DNA of 7,938 bases from Caulobacteraceae bacterium (GTDB taxonomy: Bacteria > Pseudomonadota > Alphaproteobacteria > Caulobacterales > Caulobacteraceae): the NCBI GenBank assembly GCA_947452665.1, contig CANGEH010000091.1, forward strand, positions 1 through 7,938. The letters are read 5' to 3'. The translations under genes and the position numbers were made by a program. Shown here in pieces: positions 1-5,871 of this stretch (within the stretch, counting starts at the first letter, position 1; each line of letters starts with the position of its first letter). Below the pieces are notes generated by a model. The model worked only from the letters and a program-made list of their open reading frames with translations, made no database searches and was not told where the DNA came from.

Positions 1-61
1 CCCAAGGTCCCGGCCCTATCAACCGCGCCTCACGCCGCCGTTGCCCACGGGCGCGGCCGAT

Positions 62-138
62 GCGGGTGTAGCTCAGTTGGTTAGAGCGTCGGCCTGTCAC
101 GCCGAAGGTCGCGGGTTCGAGTCCCGTCACTCGCGCCA
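62..138 (+). tRNA. tRNA-Asp (anticodon GUC)
   Basis: Complete cloverleaf that decodes the aspartate codons GAC and GAU. The acceptor stem GCGGGTG (62-68) pairs with CACTCGC (128-134) with one G-U pair. The D stem is GCTC/GAGC (71-74/84-87). The anticodon stem TCGGC/GCCGA (89-93/101-105) encloses loop CTGTCAC with anticodon GTC at 96-98. The T arm GCGGG/CCCGT (111-115/123-127) carries the TTCGAGT loop. The discriminator base is G135, as expected for tRNA-Asp, and the CCA end is encoded (136-138). No convincing promoter is visible in bases 1-61, which are GC-rich and hold no gene I can recognise; the promoter may lie outside the window. The gene converges on tRNA-Val. Confidence 0.97.
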
Positions 139-164
139 CTTTTCCAGATTAGGAAGAGTGGCGC
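133..164 (+). other. 13-bp hairpin fused to the tRNA-Asp 3' end
   Basis: Bases 133-145 (GCGCCACTTTTCC) are complementary to 152-164 (GGAAGAGTGGCGC) over 13 base pairs, with one T-G pair and a six-base loop (AGATTA). The left arm includes the last two acceptor-stem bases, the discriminator and the encoded CCA of tRNA-Asp. No run of T follows, so it is not a classical intrinsic terminator. It could stabilise or end the tRNA precursor and be removed in 3' processing. The pairing is seen directly; the role is inference. Confidence 0.5.
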
Positions 165-325
165 AGTTACCGCAGGCGGGCTTCACTGAAATCAAAAACT
201 TCAACGGAATTTTAGAATTGGGATTGCAGTCGGCATATCCCCAAGGCTGGCGGAAAGCGTTGTCCGCCGATCAAGCAGGCAAATATGGCAATGGCTTGCC
301 GAGCCGAAGCGCGCAGAGCGAGCGC
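165..325. other. Gap between convergent tRNA genes, no gene seen
   Basis: No convincing gene lies between the two tRNA 3' ends. The centre (about 180-230) is more AT-rich than its surroundings. One perfect 6-bp inverted repeat, GGCGGA (249-254) with TCCGCC (263-268) and an eight-base loop, and weaker GC-rich pairings at about 292-325 could act in transcript ending. None has a T tract on either strand. An open frame that crosses both tRNA genes here is a by-product of their sequence. Confidence 0.5.
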
Positions 326-402
326 TGGTGGGCGGCGAGGGATTCGAACCCCCGACCCCCTCGGTGTAAACGAGGTGCTCTAACCAGCTGAGCTAGCCGC
401 CC
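326..402 (-). tRNA. tRNA-Val (anticodon UAC)
   Basis: Complete cloverleaf on the minus strand that reads valine GUN codons, mainly GUA and GUG. The acceptor stem GGGCGGC (402-396) pairs with GCCGCCC (336-330) without mismatch, the discriminator is A329, and CCA is encoded (328-326). The D stem is GCTC/GAGC. The anticodon stem CCTCG/CGAGG (375-371/363-359) encloses loop TTTACAC with anticodon TAC at 368-366. The T loop is TTCGAAT. It lies 75 bases downstream of hup on the same strand, just past the hup terminator. Its own promoter is not clear: a TCTAAA-like -10 lies near 413-418 but has no good -35, so read-through from hup may contribute. Confidence 0.97.
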
Positions 403-424
403 TATCGCCTGCCTTTTAGACATG

Positions 425-453
425 AAAAAGGGCGAGCGCCAGAGCGCCCGCCC
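425..453 (-). terminator. Intrinsic terminator of hup
   Basis: On the minus strand, GGGCGGGCGC (453-444) pairs with GCGCTCGCCC (439-430) as a 10-bp stem around the loop TCTG, followed directly by five T (429-425). The one G-U pair in the minus-strand RNA would be a C-A mismatch in plus-strand RNA, which shows the working direction. It lies 25 bases past the hup stop codon and before tRNA-Val. Confidence 0.9.
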
Positions 454-477
454 CCTTTTACAGGATTTCTTATAATC

Positions 478-750
478 CTAGTTGAGGGCCGTCTTCAGGC
501 CTTCACCGACGCGGAAACGCGCAGTCTTGGATGCAGGCCGCTCTACGGTTTCACCGGTGCGCGGATTGCGCGCAGTGCCAGCCTCTCGGTCGACTGCAAC
601 GAAGGTGCCAAAACCAACAATGCGCACATCATCACCCGCCTTCAAGGCTTCAGTCATCGCACCCACAAACCCTTCAAGAGCGTCCTTAGCTTGGACCCTC
701 GTAAGTCCCGCTTTTTCTGCAATTGCAGTCACTAATTCAGCCTTCGTCAT
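478..750 (-). CDS. hup: DNA-binding protein HU
   Basis: A 90-residue HU protein, the usual family length. HU is a small dimeric nucleoid protein that binds and bends DNA with little sequence preference and assists replication, recombination and compaction. The N-terminal helical half (1-45) starts with the typical MTKAELV. GFGTF (46-50) leads into the beta arm, whose tip RNPRTGE (61-67) contains the intercalating Pro63. The C-terminal helix ends VGEGLKTALN. The arm reads REAGTARNP rather than the enteric ARxGRNP form, a variation I recall from alphaproteobacterial HU. The start at 750 is chosen because family members begin MTKxEL and GGGAG (761-757) lies 6 bases upstream. An upstream in-frame ATG at 807 would precede the predicted transcription start. 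hup lies after lon, with its own promoter and terminator. The sequence does not say which E. coli paralogue (hupA or hupB) it corresponds to. Confidence 0.96.
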   Translation of the reverse strand: MTKAELVTAIAEKAGLTRVQAKDALEGFVGAMTEALKAGDDVRIVGFGTFVAVDREAGTARNPRTGETVERPASKTARFRVGEGLKTALN

Positions 751-809
751 GTTGATCTCCCAACGCGTTGACCGCGACGACTCACAGAAATCGCCACCCA
801 ATATCATTC

Positions 810-839
810 ATTATTGCCGATTGGTTTGGCGCTCGTCAA
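810..839 (-). promoter_or_regulatory. Candidate sigma70-type promoter of hup
   Basis: On the minus strand, TTGACG (839-834, 5 of 6 to the consensus -35) and AATAAT (815-810, 5 of 6 to the consensus -10) are separated by 18 bases. Transcription would start near 803 and give a leader of about 50 bases before the hup ATG. The first T of the -35 is also part of the lon terminator hairpin. This is the best housekeeping-type promoter in the window; it is sequence-based only. Confidence 0.65.
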
Positions 840-876
840 ACATAGGCGGCGCAAGAATCGTTGCACCACCTATGTT
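839..876 (-). terminator. Hairpin terminator after lon
   Basis: Minus-strand 876-861 pairs with 854-839 over 16 base pairs around the loop CGATTC. Two of the pairs are G-U in minus-strand RNA and would be C-A mismatches on the other strand, so the structure belongs to the lon transcript. It starts 20 bases after the lon stop. Only a short T run follows (TTTG), so ending may be incomplete or the hairpin may mainly protect the lon mRNA 3' end. Confidence 0.7.
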
Positions 877-895
877 ATTGTTGATAACTTACCCT

Positions 896-3295
896 TTAAT
901 GGGTGATCACGGGGTCTTGATCAGAATCCTCGACCTTTACTGCCGCAATCACAGTTTCATCTGCCTCAGTCCATTCGATTGGCGTTAGCGGGCGAACCAG
1001 TGCTCTCGCCAGCACCTGATCGACGGTGCCGACCGGAACAATCTCTAAACCGGCCTTCACATTGTCCGGAATATCGGCCAGATCCTTGACGTTTTCTTCA
1101 GGGATCAGCACCGTCTTGATGCCCGAACGCAAGGCCGCCAGGAGCTTTTCTTTTAAGCCCCCAATTGCCAGCACCCGGCCACGCAGGGTGATCTCCCCCG
1201 TCATCGCCAGGTCCTTGTGGACGGGCACGCCGGTCAAGACCGAGACCATGGCCACCGCCATGGCAACGCCCGCTGACGGACCATCCTTGGGGGTTGCACC
1301 CTCAGGCACATGGACGTGCACATCGGTCTTTTCGAACAAGGTTGGCTTGATGCCAAACTCAGTCGCGCGCGAACGGACATAGGAATTGGCCGCAGAGATC
1401 GATTCCTTCATCACCTCTTTGAGGTTGCCGGTTATGCTCATCCGGCCCTTACCGGGCATGCGCACCGCCTCAATGGTCAAGATATCGCCGCCAAACTCGG
1501 TCCAGGCCAGGCCCGTCACCATGCCGATCAGGTCTTCGGCATCGGTCTCGCCATAGCGATAGCGCTTCACACCGGCATATTTAGCCAAACGATCCGTATC
1601 GATGGTAATGGCGACCAGCTTTTCGCGTTCTAGATCGCGAACGGTCTTGCGCGCCAGATTGGCCAATTCCCGCTCCAGCGAGCGCACACCCGCTTCACGC
1701 GTATAATAACGGATCAAATCGCGGATCGCCTCGTCAGGCACGGTCCATTCGCCGTCTTTCAAGCCGTGATTTTTAGCCAGCTTGGACAAGAGGTGGCGCT
1801 TGGCAATCTCGACCTTTTCATCCTCTGTATAGCCCGGAATACGGATGATCTCCATGCGGTCCAGCAAGGGCTGGGGCATGTTGAGGCTGTTGGACGTGGT
1901 GACAAACATGACCTGGGACAGGTCGTAATCTACCTCTAGGTAATGGTCGGCAAAGGTGCTGTTCTGTTCGGGGTCCAAGACCTCGAGCAGGGCTGAGGAA
2001 GGATCACCGCGCCAGTCGGCGCCCAGCTTGTCGATCTCATCGAGTAGGAAGAAGGGATCGGTTGCCTTGGCCTTCTTCATGGCCTGGATCACCTTGCCGG
2101 GCATGGAGCCAATATAGGTGCGGCGGTGACCGCGGATTTCAGCCTCATCGCGCATGCCGCCCAGCGACAGGCGCACAAATTCGCGGCTCGTGGCCTTTGC
2201 GATCGAGCGCCCCAGCGAGGTCTTACCCACCCCCGGAGGCCCCACCAGGCACAGGATCGGGCCCTTTAGCGAATTGGTTCGGGCCTGAACGGCCAGATAT
2301 TCAAGGATGCGCTCCTTGACCTTTTCCAAGCCATAGTGATCCTCATCGAGAATCCGCTCAGCCGCCGCGATATCGATCTTCTTACCGCGCGCCTTGCCCC
2401 AGGGCAGGGACAGAAGCCAGTCCAGATAATTGCGCACCACCGTGCTCTCGGCCGACATCGGGCTCATATTGCGCAGCTTTTTCAGCTCTGCATCGGCCTT
2501 GGTGCGGGCTTCCTTGGAGAACTTGGCCTTCTTGATGCGCTTTTCCAGCTCCATCAGCTCGTCGCGGGTGTCGTCCTGTTCGCCAAGCTCGCGCTGAATC
2601 GCCTTCATCTGTTCGTTCAGATAATATTCGCGCTGGGTCTTTTCCATCTGGCGCTTGACGCGGCTGCGGATCTTTTTCTCAACCTGCAAGACACTGATCT
2701 CGCCCTCCATCAGGGCGAAGACCTTTTCAAGCCGCTTCACCACGCTGAAGATTTCGAGCAATTGCTGCTTGTCCAAAATCTTGACCGACAAATGCGCCGC
2801 GATGGAATCAGCCAGCTTGCCGGGTTCACCGATCTGGGGAATGGCGGCCAAGGCCTCGGGCGGGATCTTTTTGTTGAGCTTTACATAGTTTTCGAACTGA
2901 TCGACCACCGCGCGCGACAGGGCCTCGGCCTCATCGGCCTCCCCGCCTTCATCGGCGATCACCGCGATCTTGGCTTCGAAATACTCGGCCTGATCGGTGA
3001 AGGTATCAATCTTGGCGCGGGACTTGCCCTCGACCAGCACCTTGACCGTGCCATCAGGCAGCTTGAGCAACTGCAACACCGTCGCAACCACCCCAACCTC
3101 ATAGATTGCCGATTGGGCAGGATCATCGTCGCCGGAATTTTTTTGGGTCGCCAGAAGGATCTGCTTGTCGCCGCGCATCACTTCTTCAAGGGCGCGAACC
3201 GACTTTTCCCGGCCGACAAACAGGGGCACCACCATGTGCGGAAACACAACAATGTCACGCAAAGGCAGGACAGGGAGGATCATGGTCTCAGTCAT
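896..3295 (-). CDS. lon: ATP-dependent protease Lon
   Basis: A 799-residue Lon (LonA type, peptidase family S16), full length for the family. Lon is a cytoplasmic homohexamer that unfolds and degrades damaged proteins and short-lived regulators; in Caulobacter these include DnaA, CcrM and SciP. The N-terminal substrate-binding domain (about 1-200, starting LPVLPLRDIVVFP) is followed by a charged coiled-coil stretch (about 200-270). The AAA+ module has Walker A GPPGVGKT (352-359), Walker B FFLLDEID (415-422) and a sensor-2 region GVRSLERE (536-543). The C-terminal protease domain has PKDGPSAG (669-676) with catalytic Ser674 and GGLKEKLLAA with catalytic Lys717, the usual 43-residue spacing. 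The C-terminal tail (about 778-799) is acidic and looks variable. The start is supported by AGGAAG (3309-3304) 8 bases upstream. lon lies between clpX and hup and appears to be its own transcription unit, with a possible heat-shock promoter and a hairpin terminator. Confidence 0.98.
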   Translation of the reverse strand: MTETMILPVLPLRDIVVFPHMVVPLFVGREKSVRALEEVMRGDKQILLATQKNSGDDDPAQSAIYEVGVVATVLQLLKLPDGTVKVLVEGKSRAKIDTFTDQAEYFEAKIAVIADEGGEADEAEALSRAVVDQFENYVKLNKKIPPEALAAIPQIGEPGKLADSIAAHLSVKILDKQQLLEIFSVVKRLEKVFALMEGEISVLQVEKKIRSRVKRQMEKTQREYYLNEQMKAIQRELGEQDDTRDELMELEKRIKKAKFSKEARTKADAELKKLRNMSPMSAESTVVRNYLDWLLSLPWGKARGKKIDIAAAERILDEDHYGLEKVKERILEYLAVQARTNSLKGPILCLVGPPGVGKTSLGRSIAKATSREFVRLSLGGMRDEAEIRGHRRTYIGSMPGKVIQAMKKAKATDPFFLLDEIDKLGADWRGDPSSALLEVLDPEQNSTFADHYLEVDYDLSQVMFVTTSNSLNMPQPLLDRMEIIRIPGYTEDEKVEIAKRHLLSKLAKNHGLKDGEWTVPDEAIRDLIRYYTREAGVRSLERELANLARKTVRDLEREKLVAITIDTDRLAKYAGVKRYRYGETDAEDLIGMVTGLAWTEFGGDILTIEAVRMPGKGRMSITGNLKEVMKESISAANSYVRSRATEFGIKPTLFEKTDVHVHVPEGATPKDGPSAGVAMAVAMVSVLTGVPVHKDLAMTGEITLRGRVLAIGGLKEKLLAALRSGIKTVLIPEENVKDLADIPDNVKAGLEIVPVGTVDQVLARALVRPLTPIEWTEADETVIAAVKVEDSDQDPVITH

Positions 3296-3411
3296 TACAC
3301 TTGCTTCCTAGCCGGGCTTTACGCCAAACACCGGCCCTTTTGAGGGAAAAGACCTTAAAGCCCTAAAGGCCCAAGGCTCCGCCGTTCCGCCTGATCAGAC
3401 GGTCGTGAAAA
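3296..3411 (-). other. lon 5' leader with inverted repeats
   Basis: Between the candidate lon promoter and the start codon lies a leader of about 110 bases. It holds the Shine-Dalgarno AGGAAG (3309-3304). Just before that, a perfect 8-bp inverted repeat GGGCTTTA/TAAAGCCC (minus strand 3363-3356 and 3321-3314) would close a 34-base internal region. Inside, CCCT/AGGG (3346-3343/3338-3335) or the overlapping GGTC and GGCC arms can pair. The Shine-Dalgarno stays outside the outer stem, so this fold alone does not block translation. A regulatory role is speculation. Confidence 0.4.
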
Positions 3412-3441
3412 CTATGTGGCGGTTTTTTCGCGCCATTCAAG
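3412..3441 (-). promoter_or_regulatory. Candidate sigma32 (RpoH) promoter of lon
   Basis: On the minus strand, CTTGAA (3441-3436) is an exact match to the RpoH -35 core. CCACATAG (3419-3412) is close to the -10 CCCCATnT (6 of 7 informative bases). The spacer is 16 bases, slightly longer than the E. coli norm. lon is RpoH-dependent in E. coli and many proteobacteria, so the position makes sense. The start would be near 3405. The match to the alphaproteobacterial -10 form is weaker, so the call is tentative. Confidence 0.45.
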
Positions 3442-3483
3442 CGGTTAGCCCAATCCATCCCCAATTAGTGTGTTTCGGAGCAT

Positions 3484-3530
3484 AAAAAGTACAAAACCCG
3501 CCGCAAGCCAAAAGCCGCGACGGGTCTTGT
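3484..3530 (-). terminator. Intrinsic terminator of clpX
   Basis: On the minus strand, ACAAGACCCGTCGC (3530-3517) pairs with GCGGCGGGTTTTGT (3504-3491) over 14 base pairs, two of them G-U. The 12-base loop is partly self-complementary (GGC/GCT). Part of the T run lies in the stem, and a second T run (3488-3484) follows. It begins 27 bases after the clpX stop and separates clpX from lon. Confidence 0.85.
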
Positions 3531-3556
3531 AAATCAGGATTCAGGATAGGGATGGC

Positions 3557-4822
3557 CTAGGAAGCAGCCCCCTGCTCGCCCCGGCGTTCGGAATAAATCA
3601 CCAGCGGCTGGGCCTTGCCATCAATCACTTCGCCATTGACCACAACCTCTTCGACGCCCTGATAGGTGGGCAGCTCGAACATGGTCTCCAGCAAGATGCC
3701 TTCAAGAATGGACCTCAGGCCCCGAGCACCGGTCCGACGCAGAATTGCGCGGCGGGCAATGGCGGTCAGGGCATCGTCTGTAAAGGTCAGGCCGATATTT
3801 TCCATATCGAATAGGCGCTGATACTGCTTGACCAAGGCGTTTTTCGGCTCGGTCAGGATCTTGACCAGGGCGACCTCATCAAGGTCTTCCAGGGTGGCAA
3901 TCACCGGCAGACGGCCAATGAATTCGGGGATCAGACCAAAGCGCTGAAGATCATCGGGCTCAACATTGCGCAAGATCTCGCCCGTGCGACGCTCTTCAGG
4001 ATCCTTAACAGTGGCGCCAAAGCCGATCGATGTGCCCTTGCCACGTCCAGAAATAATCTTTTCCAGACCCGAAAATGCACCGCCGCAGATGAACAGGATA
4101 TTGGTGGTATCGACCTGCAAGAATTCTTGCTGCGGGTGCTTGCGGCCGCCCTGAGGCGGCACAGAGGCAACCGTGCCTTCCATGATCTTCAGCAGGGCCT
4201 GCTGTACGCCCTCGCCCGATACGTCACGGGTTATGGAGGGATTGTCAGACTTGCGGCTGATCTTGTCGACCTCATCAATATAGACAATGCCGCGCTGGGC
4301 CCGTTCGACATTATAATCGGCGGCCTGAAGCAGTTTCAGGATGATATTCTCGACATCTTCACCCACATAACCGGCCTCGGTCAGGGTGGTGGCGTCGGCC
4401 ATGGTGAAGGGCACGTCAATAATGCGCGCTAGGGTCTGGGCAAGCAGGGTCTTACCCGAACCCGTTGGCCCGACCAGCAAGATATTGGACTTGGCCAGCT
4501 CGACATCATTGTTTTTGGTGGCGTGGTTCAGGCGCTTATAGTGATTGTGCACAGCCACGGCCAAGACCTTCTTGGCGTGATCTTGTCCAATCACATAGTC
4601 GTCGAGCACTTCGCGAATCTCTTTGGGGGTTGGGACCCCGTCCTTGGACTTAACAAAGGAAATCTTGTGCTCTTCACGGATGATATCCATGCACAGTTCG
4701 ACGCATTCATCACAGATGAAGACGGTTGGCCCGGCAATGAGTTTACGAACCTCATGCTGGCTTTTTCCACAAAAAGAGCAGTAAAGCGTGCTCTTGGCGT
4801 CGCCGCTGGCGGCTTTCGTCAT
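3557..4822 (-). CDS. clpX: ClpX, ATPase subunit of the ClpXP protease
   Basis: A 421-residue ClpX, full length. ClpX is the hexameric AAA+ unfoldase that recognises tagged substrates, pulls them through its pore and feeds them into ClpP; in Caulobacter ClpXP drives the cell cycle by degrading CtrA. The N-terminal zinc domain has Cys15, Cys18, Cys37 and Cys40. The AAA+ part has Walker A GPTGSGKT (118-125), pore-1 loop GYVG (151-154), Walker B VYIDEVD (180-186) and pore-2 loop RDVSGEG (199-205). The ClpP-docking IGF loop is at 266-268, the arginine finger at Arg304 (EFIGR) and sensor 2 GARGLR at 365-370. All key residues are present. Three in-frame starts lie close together: GTG 4834, ATG 4828 and ATG 4822. 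I chose 4822 because known alphaproteobacterial ClpX proteins begin MTKAASGD and a GAGTGAGA stretch lies upstream; the others would add 2 or 4 residues. It has its own terminator and diverges from cicA. Confidence 0.97.
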   Translation of the reverse strand: MTKAASGDAKSTLYCSFCGKSQHEVRKLIAGPTVFICDECVELCMDIIREEHKISFVKSKDGVPTPKEIREVLDDYVIGQDHAKKVLAVAVHNHYKRLNHATKNNDVELAKSNILLVGPTGSGKTLLAQTLARIIDVPFTMADATTLTEAGYVGEDVENIILKLLQAADYNVERAQRGIVYIDEVDKISRKSDNPSITRDVSGEGVQQALLKIMEGTVASVPPQGGRKHPQQEFLQVDTTNILFICGGAFSGLEKIISGRGKGTSIGFGATVKDPEERRTGEILRNVEPDDLQRFGLIPEFIGRLPVIATLEDLDEVALVKILTEPKNALVKQYQRLFDMENIGLTFTDDALTAIARRAILRRTGARGLRSILEGILLETMFELPTYQGVEEVVVNGEVIDGKAQPLVIYSERRGEQGAAS

Positions 4823-5043
4823 GTTCATTCTCACTCTACGACACCGGCTTCAAACCTGACCCGCTGTCATGTTCCGGACTTTATCTCGGTGACCTCGCAC
4901 ACAGGATAATCGCCGCGGGTTGTCTTGACCTTGACAATCCCTGATCCGGGGGACGATCACAACCCCCTGCGACGGATAAAGCCCGCTTCCATGCCTACCA
5001 AACTGCAGTATGACACCCAGATTGGCTAAGGAAGAGTTGTTAG
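4823..5043. promoter_or_regulatory. Divergent clpX/cicA control region
   Basis: This 221-base region must hold the starts for clpX (minus) and cicA (plus). Its centre has the tandem repeat CTTGAC CTTGAC (4924-4935) overlapped by the inverted repeat TTGTC-N8-GACAA (4920-4937), a possible operator or a pair of -35-like boxes. The plus-strand TTGACA (4931-4936) has no good -10 at normal spacing. For clpX, minus-strand GCTTTATC (4982-4975) fits 7 of 8 of the Caulobacter housekeeping -10 form GCtANAWC. Its -35, TTGGTAG (5001-4995, 12-base gap), is weak. A plus-strand Shine-Dalgarno GGAAGAG (5030-5036) serves cicA. No gene is seen here. Confidence 0.4.
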
Positions 5044-5757
5044 ATGGGAATTTTATCAAAAGATCAAAGGGGCGATGCACCAGATTCGTTCGTACAGGGG
5101 CTAACGTGCCCGTCAAATGCCAATCCCTATGCGCCTTGGCCGAATCCCTCAATCCCGCCCCAAACCCTGGTCGCATTTGATTTTGACGGCACATTGACTG
5201 TGCGCGACAGCTTTATCGCCTTCTTAGCCTGGCGGGCAGGCGCGGCCGGTTTCTTGCTCGGCATGGTGCGCCTTAGCCCGCATGCCCTCGCCTATCTGGT
5301 TCACCGCGACCGTGGCAGGCTTAAGGCGGCAGCCTTGGCTGTGTTTCTCAAGGGCCTCGACAAGGAGGCGCTGGAGGCCTCGGCCGCAGCCTTTGCCCGG
5401 GCCGCCGCGTCCAAACTGTTTCGCCCCGATGCCCTGGCCGCCTGGCAGGGCTGGAAAAGCCAGGGCGCGCATCGGGTGATCGTCACCGCCTCGCCTGAAA
5501 TCCTAATCGCCCCGTTCGCCAAACATTTGGGCGCAGAGGGCCTTATTGGCACCCAGATCGGCTTTGATGGGTCTGGCAAGGTCACAGGCAGGCTCTCAAG
5601 CGCAAATTGCCGCGCCGACGAAAAGGTCAAGCGTCTAGAGGCCGCCTTTGGCCACGACCTGATCCTGACGGCTGCCTATGGCGATACCAGCGGCGATGCC
5701 CAGATGCTGGCCCGAGCCAAGGCCAAGGGCTATCGGGTGTTCAAGCAAAAACCTTAA
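5044..5757 (+). CDS. cicA: HAD-family phosphatase, CicA type
   Basis: A 237-residue member of the haloacid dehalogenase superfamily, subfamily IB (phosphoserine phosphatase-like). All four HAD motifs are seen: DFDGT (46-50, nucleophile Asp46 and acid/base Asp48), VTAS (147-150), Lys194 (ADEK) and GDTSGD (213-218, Mg-binding Asp214 and Asp218). The hydrophobic helical stretch at about 57-87 fits the C1 cap rather than a sure membrane segment. It therefore probably hydrolyses a phosphomonoester in the cytoplasm; the substrate cannot be read from sequence. The name rests on similarity and position: Caulobacter cicA, a phosphotransferase-superfamily gene whose dosage affects growth and cell shape, also lies between clpP and clpX. 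The ATG at 5044 has GGAAGAG 7 bases upstream and no in-frame alternative ATG, GTG or TTG before motif I. This leaves a 41-residue, proline-rich, probably disordered N-terminus with less typical codons. The gene is on the strand opposite to all its protein-coding neighbours. Confidence 0.82.
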   Translation: MGILSKDQRGDAPDSFVQGLTCPSNANPYAPWPNPSIPPQTLVAFDFDGTLTVRDSFIAFLAWRAGAAGFLLGMVRLSPHALAYLVHRDRGRLKAAALAVFLKGLDKEALEASAAAFARAAASKLFRPDALAAWQGWKSQGAHRVIVTASPEILIAPFAKHLGAEGLIGTQIGFDGSGKVTGRLSSANCRADEKVKRLEAAFGHDLILTAAYGDTSGDAQMLARAKAKGYRVFKQKP

Positions 5758-5810
5758 GGCCTAGCGCCCCCTTCCGCCTTCCCCGCAAAGGGTCAAGATG
5801 GACATGCTGG

Positions 5811-5827
5811 TGCTTCGACAGGTTCAG
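5811..5827. repeat. Single copy of a TTCGACAGGCTCAGG-like dispersed repeat
   Basis: Bases 5813-5827 read TTCGACAGGTTCAGG, one base off TTCGACAGGCTCAGG. I recall that motif as a common short interspersed intergenic sequence in alphaproteobacteria, often as inverted pairs in terminator-like hairpins. Here it lies where cicA and clpP converge, the usual type of site, but only one arm is present. Confidence 0.4.
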
Positions 5828-5832
5828 GAATA

Positions 5833-5858
5833 GGGAGTGCGGCCCCAGCCCCACTCCC
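5833..5858 (-). terminator. Possible transcript-end hairpin between clpP and cicA
   Basis: GGGAGTG (5833-5839) and CACTCCC (5852-5858) form a perfect 7-bp stem, and on the minus strand the inner bases GGC/GCC can extend it. It starts 13 bases past the clpP stop and lies 75 bases past the cicA stop. No T tract follows on either strand, so termination here may need Rho or the hairpin may only protect 3' ends. Confidence 0.35.
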
Positions 5859-5871
5859 GCTTTCGGTCAGC

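Noticed and set aside
41..391. Plus-strand open frame across both tRNA genes
   Set aside because: It reads through two complete tRNA genes and has no domain or Shine-Dalgarno support. Its Arg/Ser-rich ends come from the tRNA bases.
478..807. HU with a 19-residue N-terminal extension starting at 807
   Set aside because: The 807 ATG lies upstream of the predicted transcription start, the extra residues are unlike HU, and the 750 ATG has a proper Shine-Dalgarno and the family N-terminus.
879..887. DnaA-box-like TTATCAACA on the minus strand, inside the inverted repeat GTTAT-N5-ATAAC, after lon
   Set aside because: It is a single 8-of-9 match with no cluster, AT-rich unwinding region or origin gene nearby. 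It is probably chance.
2336..3343. A 335-residue open frame on the plus strand
   Set aside because: It lies almost wholly antisense to the intact lon gene and its Leu/Gln/His-rich composition is typical of the reverse frame of a coding region. No ribosome site or known domain was seen.
4850..5194. Minus-strand open frame between clpX and cicA
   Set aside because: It covers the divergent control region and the start of cicA. No family resemblance or ribosome site was seen.
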